From Thysanoteuthis rhombus (Eukaryota; Mollusca; Cephalopoda; Oegopsida; Thysanoteuthidae), in the NCBI GenBank assembly GCA_963457665.1, contig OY735225.1, positions 3,560,086-3,624,085 of the forward strand: a DNA stretch of 64,000 nt, written 5' to 3'. This document shows, one piece after another, positions 47,091 through 58,444 of the stretch (position 1 is the first letter of the stretch; each line of letters starts with the position of its first letter). Position numbers and translations under genes: made by a program. The notes under the pieces are model-generated. The model saw nothing but the letters and a program-made list of their open reading frames with translations, was not told the DNA's origin and made no database searches.

Positions 47091-47780
47091 GAACACTTAT
47101 GTTTTTGGTATGTTAATTGCATTAAGACGAATTGCAAACAATGAAAAAAAAAACCCAAGTTCTGTCAACCAGGAAGGATATTCTATGGAAGTATGCTGTG
47201 AAAACAAAATAATATATATATGATTATTTTTTGTTTATGATCGACAACGCTGCATCTATAGAATTAAGATAATATCTCTCTTGTTAACACTATCTTACGT
47301 TAGACTTGTTAACACCCAATCGATATTGACCATAATATACTACTGATGCAGTGTACAATAGTGAGTCTACCTGCTGGAACTTTTCAACACATTTCATATT
47401 TCAGTCAGAATTTCTGAGACGAAGTGTTACTATTAAACATTGATTCATTCAGGCTAGTTTCCTTGTCTTTGTTGTTTTTATCACAACGTTTCGGATGCTG
47501 AACACTCCGGCCACCCTCATGTATGTTTCGTATTCGACAACCTCACAAGAAGTGGCATCGTCGAGATCGTATTTCACTGTTTTGACTGGATTCCTATTAC
47601 AAGGAAACCCCCAAACAAGACACTATGAGGGTTAGATCGTTATATTGATGGGCTTTAGGACAAAATTTTAACGCTTGTTGAACGGATTATTTGTCATTTT
47701 TTTTCAATGAAATACTCTATCAGCCCTTGTAAAGTACTAATTTCAGTAAAATTATTGATGATATTTATATGTTGATGTTC
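47091..47780 (+). repeat. Family D, copy 2 (tandem, cut short)
   Basis: GTCAACCAGGAAGGA recurs at 47164, 1296 bases after copy 1. AGGACAAAATTTTAACGCTT and ATTTGTCATTTTTTTTCAATG align with copy 1 near 46455-46515. The unit stops where the RTE copy at 47.79 kb begins. A central segment is absent or unrecognisable. Confidence 0.6.
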
Positions 47781-47789
47781 TGAGCAATT

Positions 47790-48197
47790 CAAACCCATCA
47801 ATTAAGAGTTGTGCACGTTGCATGGTTCTCAATTTACGAGATGCAATGTGCACATGAAAGAATAATGCTGGGCCTCACATGGAGAGACCATAAGACAGCA
47901 CAGTACATCCGAAAAAAGACAAGCGTCAGGGACATCATAGAATCATTACAAATCTCAAATGGCGGTGGGCTGGCCATGTTGCAAGAATGGTAGACAACCG
48001 ATAGACATCACGACTCACGACATGGATTCCCTGAGATCACATGCGCAACTGCAGCCGGCAGAATATTAGATGGAGAGACGAGCTAGGCAAGTTTAGGAAG
48101 GACTGGCTCCGCGACGCCCATGATAGAGAAGTGTGGCAAATCCTGTGGAAGGTCTATGTCCAACGACAGGCGTTAAAAGACTGATGATGATGATATA
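47790..48197 (+). mobile_element. RTE-like LINE 3' end with inverted 5' junction
   Basis: The plus strand reads MQCAHERIMLGLTWRDHKTA, TSVRDIIESLQISN, RWRDELGKFRKDWLRDAHDR, then EVWQILWKVYVQRQALKD and a stop followed by TGATGATGATGAT. This is the best preserved RTE C-terminus in the window. The 5' edge holds about 25 bases (47811-47835) that are the reverse complement of the element's own LRTMQ-coding region, followed directly by the same region in sense. Confidence 0.88.
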
Positions 48198-48382
48198 GGA
48201 GTTGTCTTTAAATAAGGCGTCAGGTAACACAGGAAAACCTTTTGAAAAGATTTGGTTTGGGAAGATTGAGAGTAATAATCATTTATTTTTCCGCATTGTT
48301 TTCTGTCAAAGGAATAATGATATACAAATCTACGAAATCTCCTTGTGTAGTAGTTTTAAATAAATCATATGTTGAACTAAAT

Positions 48383-48781
48383 TCACGATAATAAACTATT
48401 TTCCCAATAAAATATGAATATGCTCAATGCACAGCTATTATGATGACATTGTTCCACCTCCGTCCGCCAAATTAAATGAACAAGATGGTGCATTTGGAAA
48501 CTTTCATAGTTACAGAGAATAATGCATTTGAGATCTGCAAGAACACATGCACAATAGGAGCTTTTTCTAAAGTCGCCATTTTTTGCAATACATATGAGTG
48601 ATGTCTTTGACTTCGGTGGGCGCTGATCATTGTTTGAAATGTCACAAAACCATCCGCAATTGGTGGGGTCATCCAATACTGGCTTAGCGACATGACTGGT
48701 ACCTGGCTCTATGAATACGCTGCCTGAAGATATCCTCATTGAGAAGAAACTGCGTAGTAGGTTCATCCGTGGTCGTTGCAT
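48383..48781 (-). other. Unrecognised open frame (132 codons)
   Basis: The frame has eight or more cysteines (VLDDPTNCGWFCDI, KTSLICIAKNGDF, YCACVLADLKCIILC). It lies between the plus-oriented family D copies and the inverted copy. I recognise no domain, and it has no splice context. It could be a relic of a protein once carried between the inverted units, or chance. Confidence 0.25.
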
Positions 48782-49109
48782 ACAATCATTTCCATTCGAC
48801 TAGTGTCTTACACTTATTTCCCGCAAGGGCCTCGTACGAAAGTCCTAGCTGATTTCAACTTATCATTCACCGAGTCAAATTGACCTAACCCGAGGACAAA
48901 ACTTCTAGATTCAGAGGAACTATAACGCAAGCTTTTTTTCATCTATTCCAGACAGAACGTTGGTTATGTCGTAACCACTCAAATGATGCACCGATGACAA
49001 ACTCTGACAGACATATTTGCCAAGTTCTTATGTAATGATGTGAACGGGAACGTATCGCTGTCTATTCACAAACTTGTTAGCATGGTCTTCCCTGGTCATC
49101 ACTCCGAGG

Positions 49110-50425
49110 CTACGGTAGTGAAGAAGGATGGGAATCTATTCTGTCATCTGGATGATTCTTTGCCCGGCGAGATGTAATGCATGCAGGACCATAAGATAAT
49201 TTTGACAAGTTTGAAACACAGTGTATAGAGTTCAGAAGAGTTCGACTCTTCGTCGATTTTGAAGCAAGCCACGACCTTATTGGGCGGGAAAAGTTGTTGA
49301 ATTGCGTGTTTGTGCACATTTTAGATAAGTGAAAAAAGTTACGTTGTTGAAAACATAATCGAAGATGTTTAGAATCTTATTTTAGTCACTATTAAACTGT
49401 TAAAAGTTTCTACAAATATCAAATGAATGTTTAAATCTAACCGCTACAAACCAAGTGTCCGTTCGAGCTTACCCTTTACTGAATTGCTTTAAATTCCATT
49501 GATAAAACAGAAAACAAATTTAATGACATCAATAAGCTTCTGAGACAGGGGGTAGCTTGAGATTTGATGGCTTGTGAGGGTATGGGTTCCTGAGGAGCGT
49601 CTTCATATATTTAGTGAGGTTTGTATAATGTTAGTATGAATGTGGTATGTGAACTGATATTCCTAAAACTTTTGCCCCCGACCCTTCGATCGAGTTTTCT
49701 ATTTGAATCGCATCAACCCACCGTATTCAGCTACACTTCTGCAACGTTCGTAAAATCCCCCCAAATCAAGAAAAATATTATATTTATGGAAAAAAATAGA
49801 GCATTTCAGTTAGAAAATGACAAAAAAAGTCTTTAAAAAGTTATTCGTGAAGTGTTAAAATGCTGTTCTAAAAGCATCAACACGGTGATTTTTCCCTTGT
49901 ACTATTATAGAAATTCAGGCAAAACTGATATACAATCACTATTTTTACACCCTTTAGATAGGTGCAAATAGAATTTTTCTCAATAGATACCAATGCTTTT
50001 CATCCGATACCGGTTTCATCTTATTCTACCATCAGTGGGTGGGGGGTAGGTCCGTCTTTCAAGGCTGGACGCTGCACATTTACTGTTTTATGTTGTTACA
50101 CGTAAGATTTTTTCTCTACAAGCGGAGTTTGCTAATTTTCACTAAGTTGACTCTGAACAATATTGTAACTGTTTAGGCGCGCATTCATGTATGTGGTTCC
50201 ATTTGACACAATTAAAACACATCCAGGGAAACGTATAAGAGCATTATGTCCATCAATTATTATTATTCAGGCATAAATTGAGATATCATCTTGATTTTAT
50301 TGGTGCATCATCGTCAATCATCCGTAAAAAATTAACCCGGCATAGGTTATTTTGCTTTTATGGCATACCTCATAAAATGTCCTTCCTGGTTGACAAAACT
50401 TATTTTTTCATCGATTGCTTCTCGC
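49110..50425 (-). repeat. Family D, inverted copy
   Basis: The reverse complement of the family D landmarks: TCCTTCCTGGTTGAC (50380), GTGGTTCCATTTGACAC, AATAGATACCAATG, AGTGTTAAAATGCTGTTCTA, AAAGTTTCTACAAATATCAAA and GAAGCAAGCCACGACC. Together with copy 1 it forms inverted arms of about 1.3 kb some 2 kb apart. Confidence 0.75.
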
Positions 50426-50504
50426 AGTGATGTAATTACCTTATCAAGAAAATCACCTTCAGTTTTCGATACACTCGAAAAATTTCTTTTTTTAATTTCA
50501 TGAT

Positions 50505-50735
50505 TACAAGAAGCCGATTTTTTTTTTTAAAGGGCATTCCAAAGAGGAGCATTGCATTTTTTCTCTTTGTAGTGTAAAACTAGAAAGTACCCATAGGTAG
50601 CCATGATGCAGGGTGGTGACTGTAAAAGAATGAGATTCGGTTCCAAATCTTGTTCTACTGCTGGGAGAGGAAGGTCTTCTTTTTGTCCCCTTGTCTGCTG
50701 CACTGTAACACCGAAGTTAGCGTCTTAGATACGTC
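50505..50735 (+). repeat. Direct repeat partner of 52.22-52.50 kb
   Basis: Shared order: AGAAGCCG, AAGA(G)GAGCATTGCA-like, AAAACTAGAAA, ATGATGCAGG(G/A)TGGTGACTGTA, TTC(G/A)GTT, GGTCTT and CTGCACTGTAACACC, then a GTTAGCG segment. Confidence 0.65.
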
Positions 50736-51106
50736 CTTGAACAATGAAGCGCTAAAAAGAAAAAAAAAAACTAGGTTGATTTTAGCATACCAGAAATAGA
50801 GATTTTGTCTGCAATGATTTTTTAAAAGAAAATATGTTGTGCCTTACCAAGATTGAATGTGCGTATGTGTTCATTTTCATACACGTGTCACATTAACCAA
50901 AGTGTGTAGTAAACCCTCACCCCAGAGACTGTTAGTGATGATCTCTTATCGCTTTATTTTGTCTGGAAATTTGACATCACTAAATTTTTCGAAAAAAAAA
51001 GTGCTGTGGCGAGTCAGCTATAAATGGGACAACGTTAAGCAGGCTATTACTGTATTTTACAATTAAAAAAGGAACACTCCTTAAAACCATTCCAATCGGA
51101 CAAACG

Positions 51107-51394
51107 TATAAAAGGCTACCCGGATTGTAAATGACTATCGAAAGGCTACACCGATTGTAAATGACTATCGAAAGGCTACACCGATTGTAAATGACTATCG
51201 AAAGGCTACACCGATTGTAAATGACTATCGAAAGGCTACACCGATTGTAAATGACTATCGAAAGGCTACACCGATTGTAAATGACTATCGAAAGGCTACA
51301 CCGATTGTAAATGACTATCGAAAGGCTACACCGATTGTAAATGACTATCGAAAGGCTACACCGATTGTAAATGACTATCGAAAGGCTACACCGA
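51107..51394. repeat. 30-bp minisatellite, ~9.5 copies
   Basis: The unit GATTGTAAATGACTATCGAA followed by AGGCTACACC repeats exactly every 30 bases. A multiple of three keeps one minus-strand frame open (51465-50980) as a 10-residue repeat (NRCSLSIVIY). No gene context supports translation. Confidence 0.97.
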
Positions 51395-51733
51395 AAATTT
51401 CTCTTAGGCTTATTGCACCTGAACCCCCCAGCATCTATAGGCTCACTACACCCCTCCCACTTCATATCTTACATCCATGGCACGATTTTAGGTAATGTCC
51501 CGGGTCGTTTTGAGCTCTCGATCTACTCTTATCAATAATCGTCCTAGTTAGAAATTGACATTGCATGTCGACTAATTTGATCATTGACCAGAGAGTCGGA
51601 CTGGGTAGGTAGTTCACTTAGGGATAAGATATACAGTGAGACTATTATGACAAAAACGAAGCAACGATGACAGTGTTTCTTTTTGAGACACAGGAGGCAA
51701 TGTCGTTCTATAATTCAAAATCCATGTATACAT

Positions 51734-52205
51734 CTACAATTCCCCCATCCACTTGCATCTGACATTAAAAATAATTTTATTATGTCTAGAGTTGGCCCAT
51801 GTCAAATGCCCTCCCCCTTGCGCGACCTTGCCTGGGACCAATGAATGCTTCAAAGGTGATATGATTTGCTGTTTGGTTTTTGAACTTCCGTTACAGAAGA
51901 TGTTCGGAGAGACATCTGATGAGTAAGATGGGTGAGGTAGAATCAAGTAAACAAGTCCGTTCATTTTTTGTAGAATCATTTGCACGACATGTGAGGTTTT
52001 TTGCTCTTCCAGTTTGGTACAAATACCGAACAACTGTTGAATGGCCAGCATATAGTTTCTCTGCTAACTATCTGGTTATTTAGCATTGGACTACCAAAAA
52101 AAATGTTCCTCAATTTGATGTCATCAATCACAGAAGGACGCCCACATCTTCAAAGCTCTTGTTGACGGTCCTCTGGCCAAATACTTGGTTGATATTGCGA
52201 GCAGT
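51734..52205 (-). mobile_element. mariner transposase relic
   Basis: The minus strand first gives RNINQVFGQRTVN (the end of the N-terminal helix-turn-helix region) and GRPSVIDDIKLRN (the linker). After a large internal gap come HVVQMILQKMNGLVYL and LPHPSYSSDVSPNIF, the counterpart of the mariner LPHPPYSPDLxPxDYHxF block around the third catalytic aspartate. The middle part with the first two aspartates is missing. Dead copy. Confidence 0.75.
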
Positions 52206-52214
52206 TTCAGCTGC

Positions 52215-52505
52215 TACAAGAAGCCGCCTTGTACTTGAAAAGGATATTTAAAAAAGAAGCATTGCAATTTTGATTGCAAAACTAGAAAACACCCAGATGG
52301 CACATAACTCAGTAAACATCATACAATGAAGGGAAATAGTCTATATACATTGTTATGATGCAGGATGGTGACTGTACTAAAACTGGAATTCAGTTTTGTC
52401 TCGTTCCACCACCGGGAGGGGTAGGTCTTATTCTCGGCACTTTGGCTACTGCACTTTGGCTACTGCACTGTAACACCTCGGTTAGCGATTTTGATACGGT
52501 AGTCG
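52215..52505 (+). repeat. Direct repeat partner of 50.51-50.74 kb
   Basis: Landmarks as in the partner, with an extra ~60-base block (ATAACTCAGTAAACATC region) and a short GGCTACTGCACTTT duplication. Confidence 0.65.
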
Positions 52506-52578
52506 ATTAAGTTCAGAAGAGTTCGACACACAGTCGACAGAGTTCAGAGTTCGATACGCGGTCGATAGTTCAAAACTC
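52506..52578. repeat. Two to three degenerate relatives of the 31-bp unit
   Basis: AGTTCAGAAGAGTTCGACAC followed by ACAGTCGAC, then AGAGTTCAGAGTTCGATACG and CGGTCGAT, repeat at about 29 bases. They are the reverse complement relatives of the minisatellite at 45.2 kb. Confidence 0.65.
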
Positions 52579-52599
52579 ATGGGTGGCAATTTGGAATAA

Positions 52600-53675
52600 A
52601 ACCTCCTGTCACAAGCTCGCCCAGGTTAACAATAGCCTGTATCGTTTCGCGATTTCTCGGGCTGATCCTGATTGAGAATAGGGTGTGGTGCCCAACACTT
52701 ACGGCACACCCAGGGATTTAAATGTCCCGTTATAACCGGTGGATTCTGTACGAAGTGTATTAATGTGAAACCCAAAAGTGCAGATGAAACGATTTTTATT
52801 ACGTTTTCTCAATCTAATTCTCCAAGTACGGTTAACAGATCTGCAAATAAAATGAATGAACTTCAAAGTAAATTCAAATTAATCTTCTTGCGAGAAAATA
52901 AAAGCAAACGTGCCGTTGAAACGCGTGTGTTATTTTATAGTACCGTTACAACGGGAGTTTAATCTTAGTTTCCTGATACGAAGAAAACGAATCGAAAGTC
53001 TGCAATATGAACTCAAGTGGAAAGCAAGTGTGCATCTGCATATCAAGTTAGTTTTTTTTGAAGAGTGAATGAGTGGGCGAGTAACTGGAAGCGGGGAAAA
53101 TCATATATTCAGACGGCTCCTTTTTCTTCTTGGCGTATCAATGAGGAATCATTTGACAGTCAAAAGTATCGATCTCTTACATATATACTCGCAAATAAAA
53201 TCTGTAAATGTGCAGGTGATTATAAAAGGTAGACAATTTCGCCTATCGTAGCCCGATGGTTAGCAAACTTGTCTCGATCCTCACTGGGGGCTCTGCTACT
53301 GTGACCTTGTTCTGGACTAGCTCAAGCTAAGTCAATAAGAATATTTCGGTAGCGTAATTGTTGTCATCCCACGGACCAGTTCTTTGATGTAAAGAGATTG
53401 GTTCTCATTTTGTGCCAGACCAAGTGGCTGGTCTTCTTCACCTCATCCACCACTACTGTATATTGTTACCTCGTGTCGAAAAATCACGTGATTTTTCGAG
53501 TATCAAGGGAGATAAGTGTGTGGAACTATACATTGTATCATTCCCTCACACCTTGATACTTGATGAATTCTGTGGGGTTTTGATACTGAGTAGGATGTCC
53601 GGGGATATGGGAGGCTAGTTCACGCCTCATGATATAATTAACAGTAACCACCACCACCACAATCACTTTAGAGTT
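52600..53675. other. Unassigned DNA with a tRNA-like scrap
   Basis: Open frames of 60-96 codons show no domain. Around 53248-53290, TAGCCCGATGGTTAGCAAAC resembles a tRNA A-box region, but no B box at proper spacing is clear. Confidence 0.4.
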
Positions 53676-53689
53676 ATCAGCATACATAC

Positions 53690-54110
53690 CCCGGTTAAAG
53701 TTGATTATACAATCCCATCAGTCCTAAAAACAAGAGAGAAGGGTCTAAAACCAATGCATTCTTTCCAGTCACCAATGGATATAAAAACTTGGAACATAAC
53801 CAAATGATTGAGAACTGAGAACCACGCAACATGTTCAAGAGAGAATCGTGTTTAATATCACATGGAGAGACCACAAAACGACACAATATATCAGAGGAAA
53901 ACAGGAATTAGAGATATCATGGAATCTATTAGAAAAATCAAGTGGCAATGGGCTAGCCATGTTGCAAGGATATTAAACCACTGCTGGACATAACTACTTA
54001 CAGCATGGATCCCAAGAAATCATAGGTGAAACTGTAGACAGCAAATAAACATTGGCTCCGCGAAGTCTATGATAGAGAGGTTTGGCGAATCCCGGGAAAC
54101 GTTACTCGAC
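53690..54110 (+). mobile_element. RTE-like LINE 3' region, heavily decayed
   Basis: The plus strand reads TGIRDIMESIRKIKWQWASH followed by VARIL, with a decayed LRTENHATCSRE (from LRTMQCAHERI) before it. Near the end it has GATAGAGAGGTTTGGCGAAT. The tail is lost. Confidence 0.75.
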
Positions 54111-54129
54111 CTTTCTGTTTTTATTGTCC

Positions 54130-54635
54130 CGTATTACCTCTGCCAACGAAGTCGAAGAGGTTTATGTATTTGGTTGCATTCCCTTGAGAATTTCAATCAA
54201 TTTTGTAGAGAGGTGAGCAATGGGATAAAACAGGGTAGTTGAATTTGGGGGCGGATCCAGAAAACTATTTTCAGTTAAGAGATATTTCTTTCATATATTT
54301 TATTTTACGCCCATATCTGTTCTCATTATATCGCCGAAAATTCTCAATGATTTTCAATGTAATTTTGTGGAGAGTTGGACGATCAGATTTGAAAGAAATA
54401 ATTACATTTCTTGGTAGATCCATGTACAAGTACTTCCCTTACACCATAGTTATGTCTACACCACATGATGTTTCCAAATATTCTCTGAATTTCAATGACA
54501 TTTTCTGAGGGGTGGGCAAAAGTTTATTCGAGAAGTGATTAGATTTTGTGACGGACCCATGCACTATTTCTCCCCTTGAAAATAATATTGACAGAGGCAT
54601 GTGCTCTCTGAGTGCTTTGTACTTATACCAATTTA
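54130..54635 (+). repeat. CCTCTGCCAA-family element, three modules, both ends visible
   Basis: It starts TTACCTCTGCCAACGAAGTC and ends GACAGAGGCATGTGCTCTCT plus GAGTGCTTTGTACT. The module TTCTCAATGA(T)TTTCAATG...TTTTGTGGAGAG(T)TGG occurs three times (about 54188, 54333 and 54480), about 145 bases apart. The outer CCTCTGCCAA and the CAGAGG near the right end suggest short inverted ends. Confidence 0.65.
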
Positions 54636-54639
54636 TAAT

Positions 54640-54990
54640 AATCCACTTCCGGCTTGCTACTCTTGTCGAAGCTTCACTGGAGTCCCGTTCACCGCACTTC
54701 TAGGGGACACGTTCTCTAGTCCACGTCCAACTTGTCACAACTGGAAAACAGATTGGACATTTCCGGTGTGAATTCAGTTGTCCACCGTCTAGAATGGTTA
54801 CCAACCAAGGCCAAATAGCCCAGTCTACCCTGTTATTTGCCCTTAGCTAGAGAGGGACGAGATGGATTTATGCCTTTAGTAAGGGCATTAGTGCAGTCTG
54901 AGCCTCTTCCAAATTTGAACTCTGGTTCCATTTCCTGTCCAACCAACCGTTAGACTACCCGCACCTTCACTACATTGTAGTAGTCTTGAA
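54640..54990 (-). repeat. tRNA-derived SINE (family C)
   Basis: The minus strand starts GGTGCGGGTAGTCTAACGGT (A box TAGTCTAACGG). The B-box-like CAGAGTTCAAATTTGG follows. The body has AGGCATAAATCCATCTCGTC and GGTAGACTGGGCTATTTGG, and ends with AAGCCGGAAGTGGATTATTA. Confidence 0.7.
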
Positions 54991-55179
54991 TTATTGATAT
55001 TTGGAGGCTAAATATTTTCGACCTCGGAAGAGGATGTCCAAGGATATGGAATGCTAGTTCAAGTTTTCATCAGAAGAAACTTCTTTATTCCGACATCATA
55101 CATTATTAAAGGTCACATTTTTACTTCACACAACTTATTTCAAAGGTCAGAAGGGTATTCGACATGGAACATCGAGATT

Positions 55180-55650
55180 ATAAGAACCGTGAGTTCAACG
55201 ATGTGCCTTCTAGGTGGGGTAAGGATAGCAGAAGGAAGAAGAGCAAGTAATCTTTCTCTGTCAATTGATTCTCCTACTTGTAAAATATTGTCTGTCCGTC
55301 CTCCATGCGACCTTATATTAGATAAAATTGATATACAAGGAGAAAATCATACAAATTATAAGTCTTGCGTATTAATGTTCACCCAACTGTAGTATGGAAA
55401 TATTCTGCAAGTATTATTTTCGATACAAATTGTAAATGACCATTTTTGGTGTTTTATGGGCCGTTTTTTTGTCTTACAAAAATGCAGGCTTCAGGCATTC
55501 TATTCTGACACCATAACAGATGATAAGAATTGATCAGAAGAGATGTTCCGATAATGGCATCGCACCTTCTCTTCTGACATAACAGTAGCTGTTAAATAAA
55601 ACACGACATTCCCTCTTTCCTCTTTTTGTTGTTTAACGTAATCTGGACAG
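55180..55650 (+). repeat. Dispersed repeat shared with 34.90-35.28 kb
   Basis: See the partner copy for landmarks. This copy is longer and ends near TTTTTGTTGTTTAACGTAAT. Confidence 0.55.
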
Positions 55651-55654
55651 ATCG

Positions 55655-57090
55655 AAGAGTCTTATTTAGATGCGTTTGGACGCATCAAAAAGCAAGAATA
55701 AATTCATAAAAACATTATCCATAAATTCTTTATGTTTAGGACGGAGTCTTTAACTATGATTCTAACGATACATTTATATTACGAATAAAAATTCTAATGA
55801 ATGAACTAGCATGAAAAAAATTATACTTGTCATGATGATTTTTTTTTTTTCCAATTCAGAATGAATCGCTTAGACGCAACTATGACCGAAGCAAACTGCG
55901 CATGCGTTTAATGATACAGTAATATCCGATTTGTAGTTGGAAATCGTTTACGCCAAGCGATTAAATAAGTCTGATACCGGAAATAGACGCAACCAGTTAT
56001 CTTCTTCCATTTAATTCTGCCTAGATTTGAATGGAAAATGTAGACATCATCACCATGAACATTTTCGCTAATAACAATTTTTCTCTGATTTCAAATTTAC
56101 TTTAATAAGTGTTACCATTTGTTTCTCTCTACAAACACATTTGGAATTTTTCACTGATGATAATTATCAAGCTTAGCCAAGTCAAACACGGGCCACAACA
56201 GTAACTAACACACACACACACACCCACACACGTACACAAACACACATTCACCCTTTCTCTCTGGAAGGCTTTGTAACTTTGATCAGTAAAGATGTTGCTG
56301 GATTTTTTTTACTATTATAGAAGAATTTTCAGTCTTAAAGGACCTAAGATGTTACTATGGAAATTTCAAGTAAAGATTTACGTTGAAGGGTAATCAAGTT
56401 TTCACATAATTAGATCACATAATACTATGTGAAAGAAGTGTTACTAATTGTCCAATTGACATAAGTAGTCTCCTTTCAAATAGTATAAAAAATGACGAAT
56501 GAATTTAGCGTAATTATATAAACATATATATTCGTTATTATTTTTCATGGTTGAGTTATCTGGTTGAAGTGTGCTCGATATCAGCATATGTAAATAGGTG
56601 TCCATCGAAAATTCAGTTCTTCAAGGTGACTCTAAGTTTCATGCCAATCATCAGACCATCTATCTATCTGTCTGTCTGTCTCTCTCTCTTATATATATGT
56701 GTGTGTGTGTGTATGTAGGCAATTGTCTTTCATTAATAAAAGCTTGATTGAAGACCGTAAACGAGGAATTTTTTATCTCTTAACTTTACAGATCCGAGAA
56801 CGTGTCTGGATAAAATAAGTGTAAATATTTTCCAAACGTTTGGGATCTAGCGCTTTCGACCATTCTTATGACATCACTGGGCGCCCCTGCACTTGTGGAT
56901 CTCTGCCAGACTGAATATTGAAAACCAATATTAGAGCATCTAAGAAAACGCGGCAAGTTCAATTATCTGAGCGTGTGTGATCGTCAAAGTGTAATGTTGA
57001 TGAAATAATTTTGGTCCAGATGTCTAACTGATTTAAAACATTGGGAGTGATATTGCGTTTCTGTTGAGTCCTTTAGATGAAAACAGCTGG
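55655..57090. other. Non-coding intronic DNA
   Basis: A short CA-rich run (56208-56245) and a TCTG/CT/TA/TG run (56660-56715). No gene. Confidence 0.5.
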
Positions 57091-57094
57091 GGAA

Positions 57095-57325
57095 AATTAT
57101 TAACGTCTGTTGTTGGACATACACCTTCCCCAAGATCCACCAGATTTTTCAATCGTTGGTACTGCGGCGCCAATGAACCAATCTAAATCGTCGAACCCTC
57201 TTATTTTCTATCGGCCACAGTTTCGTATTTTATTTCCACGGATCTACGTTGTGGGTCATGATGTCTTGTAACATGACCAGCCCATCGCCATTTAAGTTTT
57301 TCAGATAGATTCTGTAGTGATTCTT
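57095..57325 (-). mobile_element. RTE-like LINE 3' end, old copy
   Basis: GTCTGTTGTTGGACATACACC, CATGACCAGCCCATCGCCAT and a decayed interior. No trinucleotide tail is left. Confidence 0.7.
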
Positions 57326-57742
57326 TAGATGTCCCCAACATATCTTTATAAGACGCTTTTCAATCGGTCAGTGGGTTCCATTTACGTTAAACAACAGAAA
57401 GGAGGTGAATGTATAACATCATAAAGAGAACATCTATTTTGATATACAGACTACAAATCAAACGTTTGTTTGTTTTTATAGTATCACCAAGTATCGCTTA
57501 TTATCAATAGACAAAACTGTCTTCAAAAAAGGCTAAAATTTCCAGCTAACTTTATAGCTAGAAAGGGTTATATATACTCATTAAAGGCCCACATAGCAAA
57601 TGAAATAACCATACACTTACACCCCAGAACAAATTATTAATTGAAATCGTACATCAACTTTAATCTAAACTTATTTAGTCTTTTTTTTTTAATGACCAGA
57701 TTTCCAGATGAACCCTCCTTACCCTCCTCGTTCCACTTCTAT

Positions 57743-57745
<3 letters not shown>

Positions 57746-57783
<38 letters not shown>
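57746..57783. repeat. (CTA)n microsatellite
   Basis: About 12 CTA triplets. Confidence 0.95.
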
Positions 57784-57784
<1 letters not shown>

Positions 57785-58019
57785 GTATCGAATCCCTTTA
57801 AAATAGGAAATCACAGATACGAACGTAAGGATGAACACATAATTGAACTAATGGTTCTTGTTTCTCTAATATACCGTGCAGTCTTGTGACCCCTACTTGT
57901 GATGCCAACAAAAAATGCTCAAGGTTCTGAAACGTAATTCTCTTCAAAGGCAATATCTATTGCAGTCGAGTAGAAATCACATGGACCTAGAAAACACCCG
58001 GAGAACGCATGAACCAATA

Positions 58020-58440
58020 CCATACACCCATTGAAGACTGATTGAAAATCTTCGACGCCAACTCGAAAATTATACCTTTCCGGTGTCTTTACTGTGGTAG
58101 AATTTTATGTTATTGAGAACGCCTAACAGTGAAAGACAGTTGAGAAACCTTTTGTTGCAATTTTACAGGAGGTAATGCCGTTCTTTCATAAGCAACTAAT
58201 TAGACCGTCAATTCGGACGCCATATTGAAAATACCTTTCTTATGACCAGACTGTGATAGAACTTTGATATGTTATCAAGCCCACTTTATAACACAAGAAT
58301 CCCGGGAAAAACTTGTTTAGGGCGGATAATGAACGAGTAATGTGTATTTCGGAGATTGGACGTCATCTTGAAAATTATACCTTTCCAATAGTTATAATAT
58401 GGTAGACGTTTAGTATGTTATAGAGCACTCCTGATCTAAA
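58020..58440. repeat. Degenerate satellite, three ~150-bp units
   Basis: Units are marked by GAAAATTATACCTTTCC at about 58054, GAAAATACCTTTCTT at about 58223 and GAAAATTATACCTTTCC at about 58369. Each is followed by a (T)GG(T)AGA...TATGTTAT block. A lone unit lies at 36.86 kb. Confidence 0.6.
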
Positions 58441-58444
58441 AAAA

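Noticed and set aside
50980-51465. 161-codon minus-strand frame with repeated NRCSLSIVIY
   Set aside because: It is created by the 30-bp minisatellite, a multiple of three.
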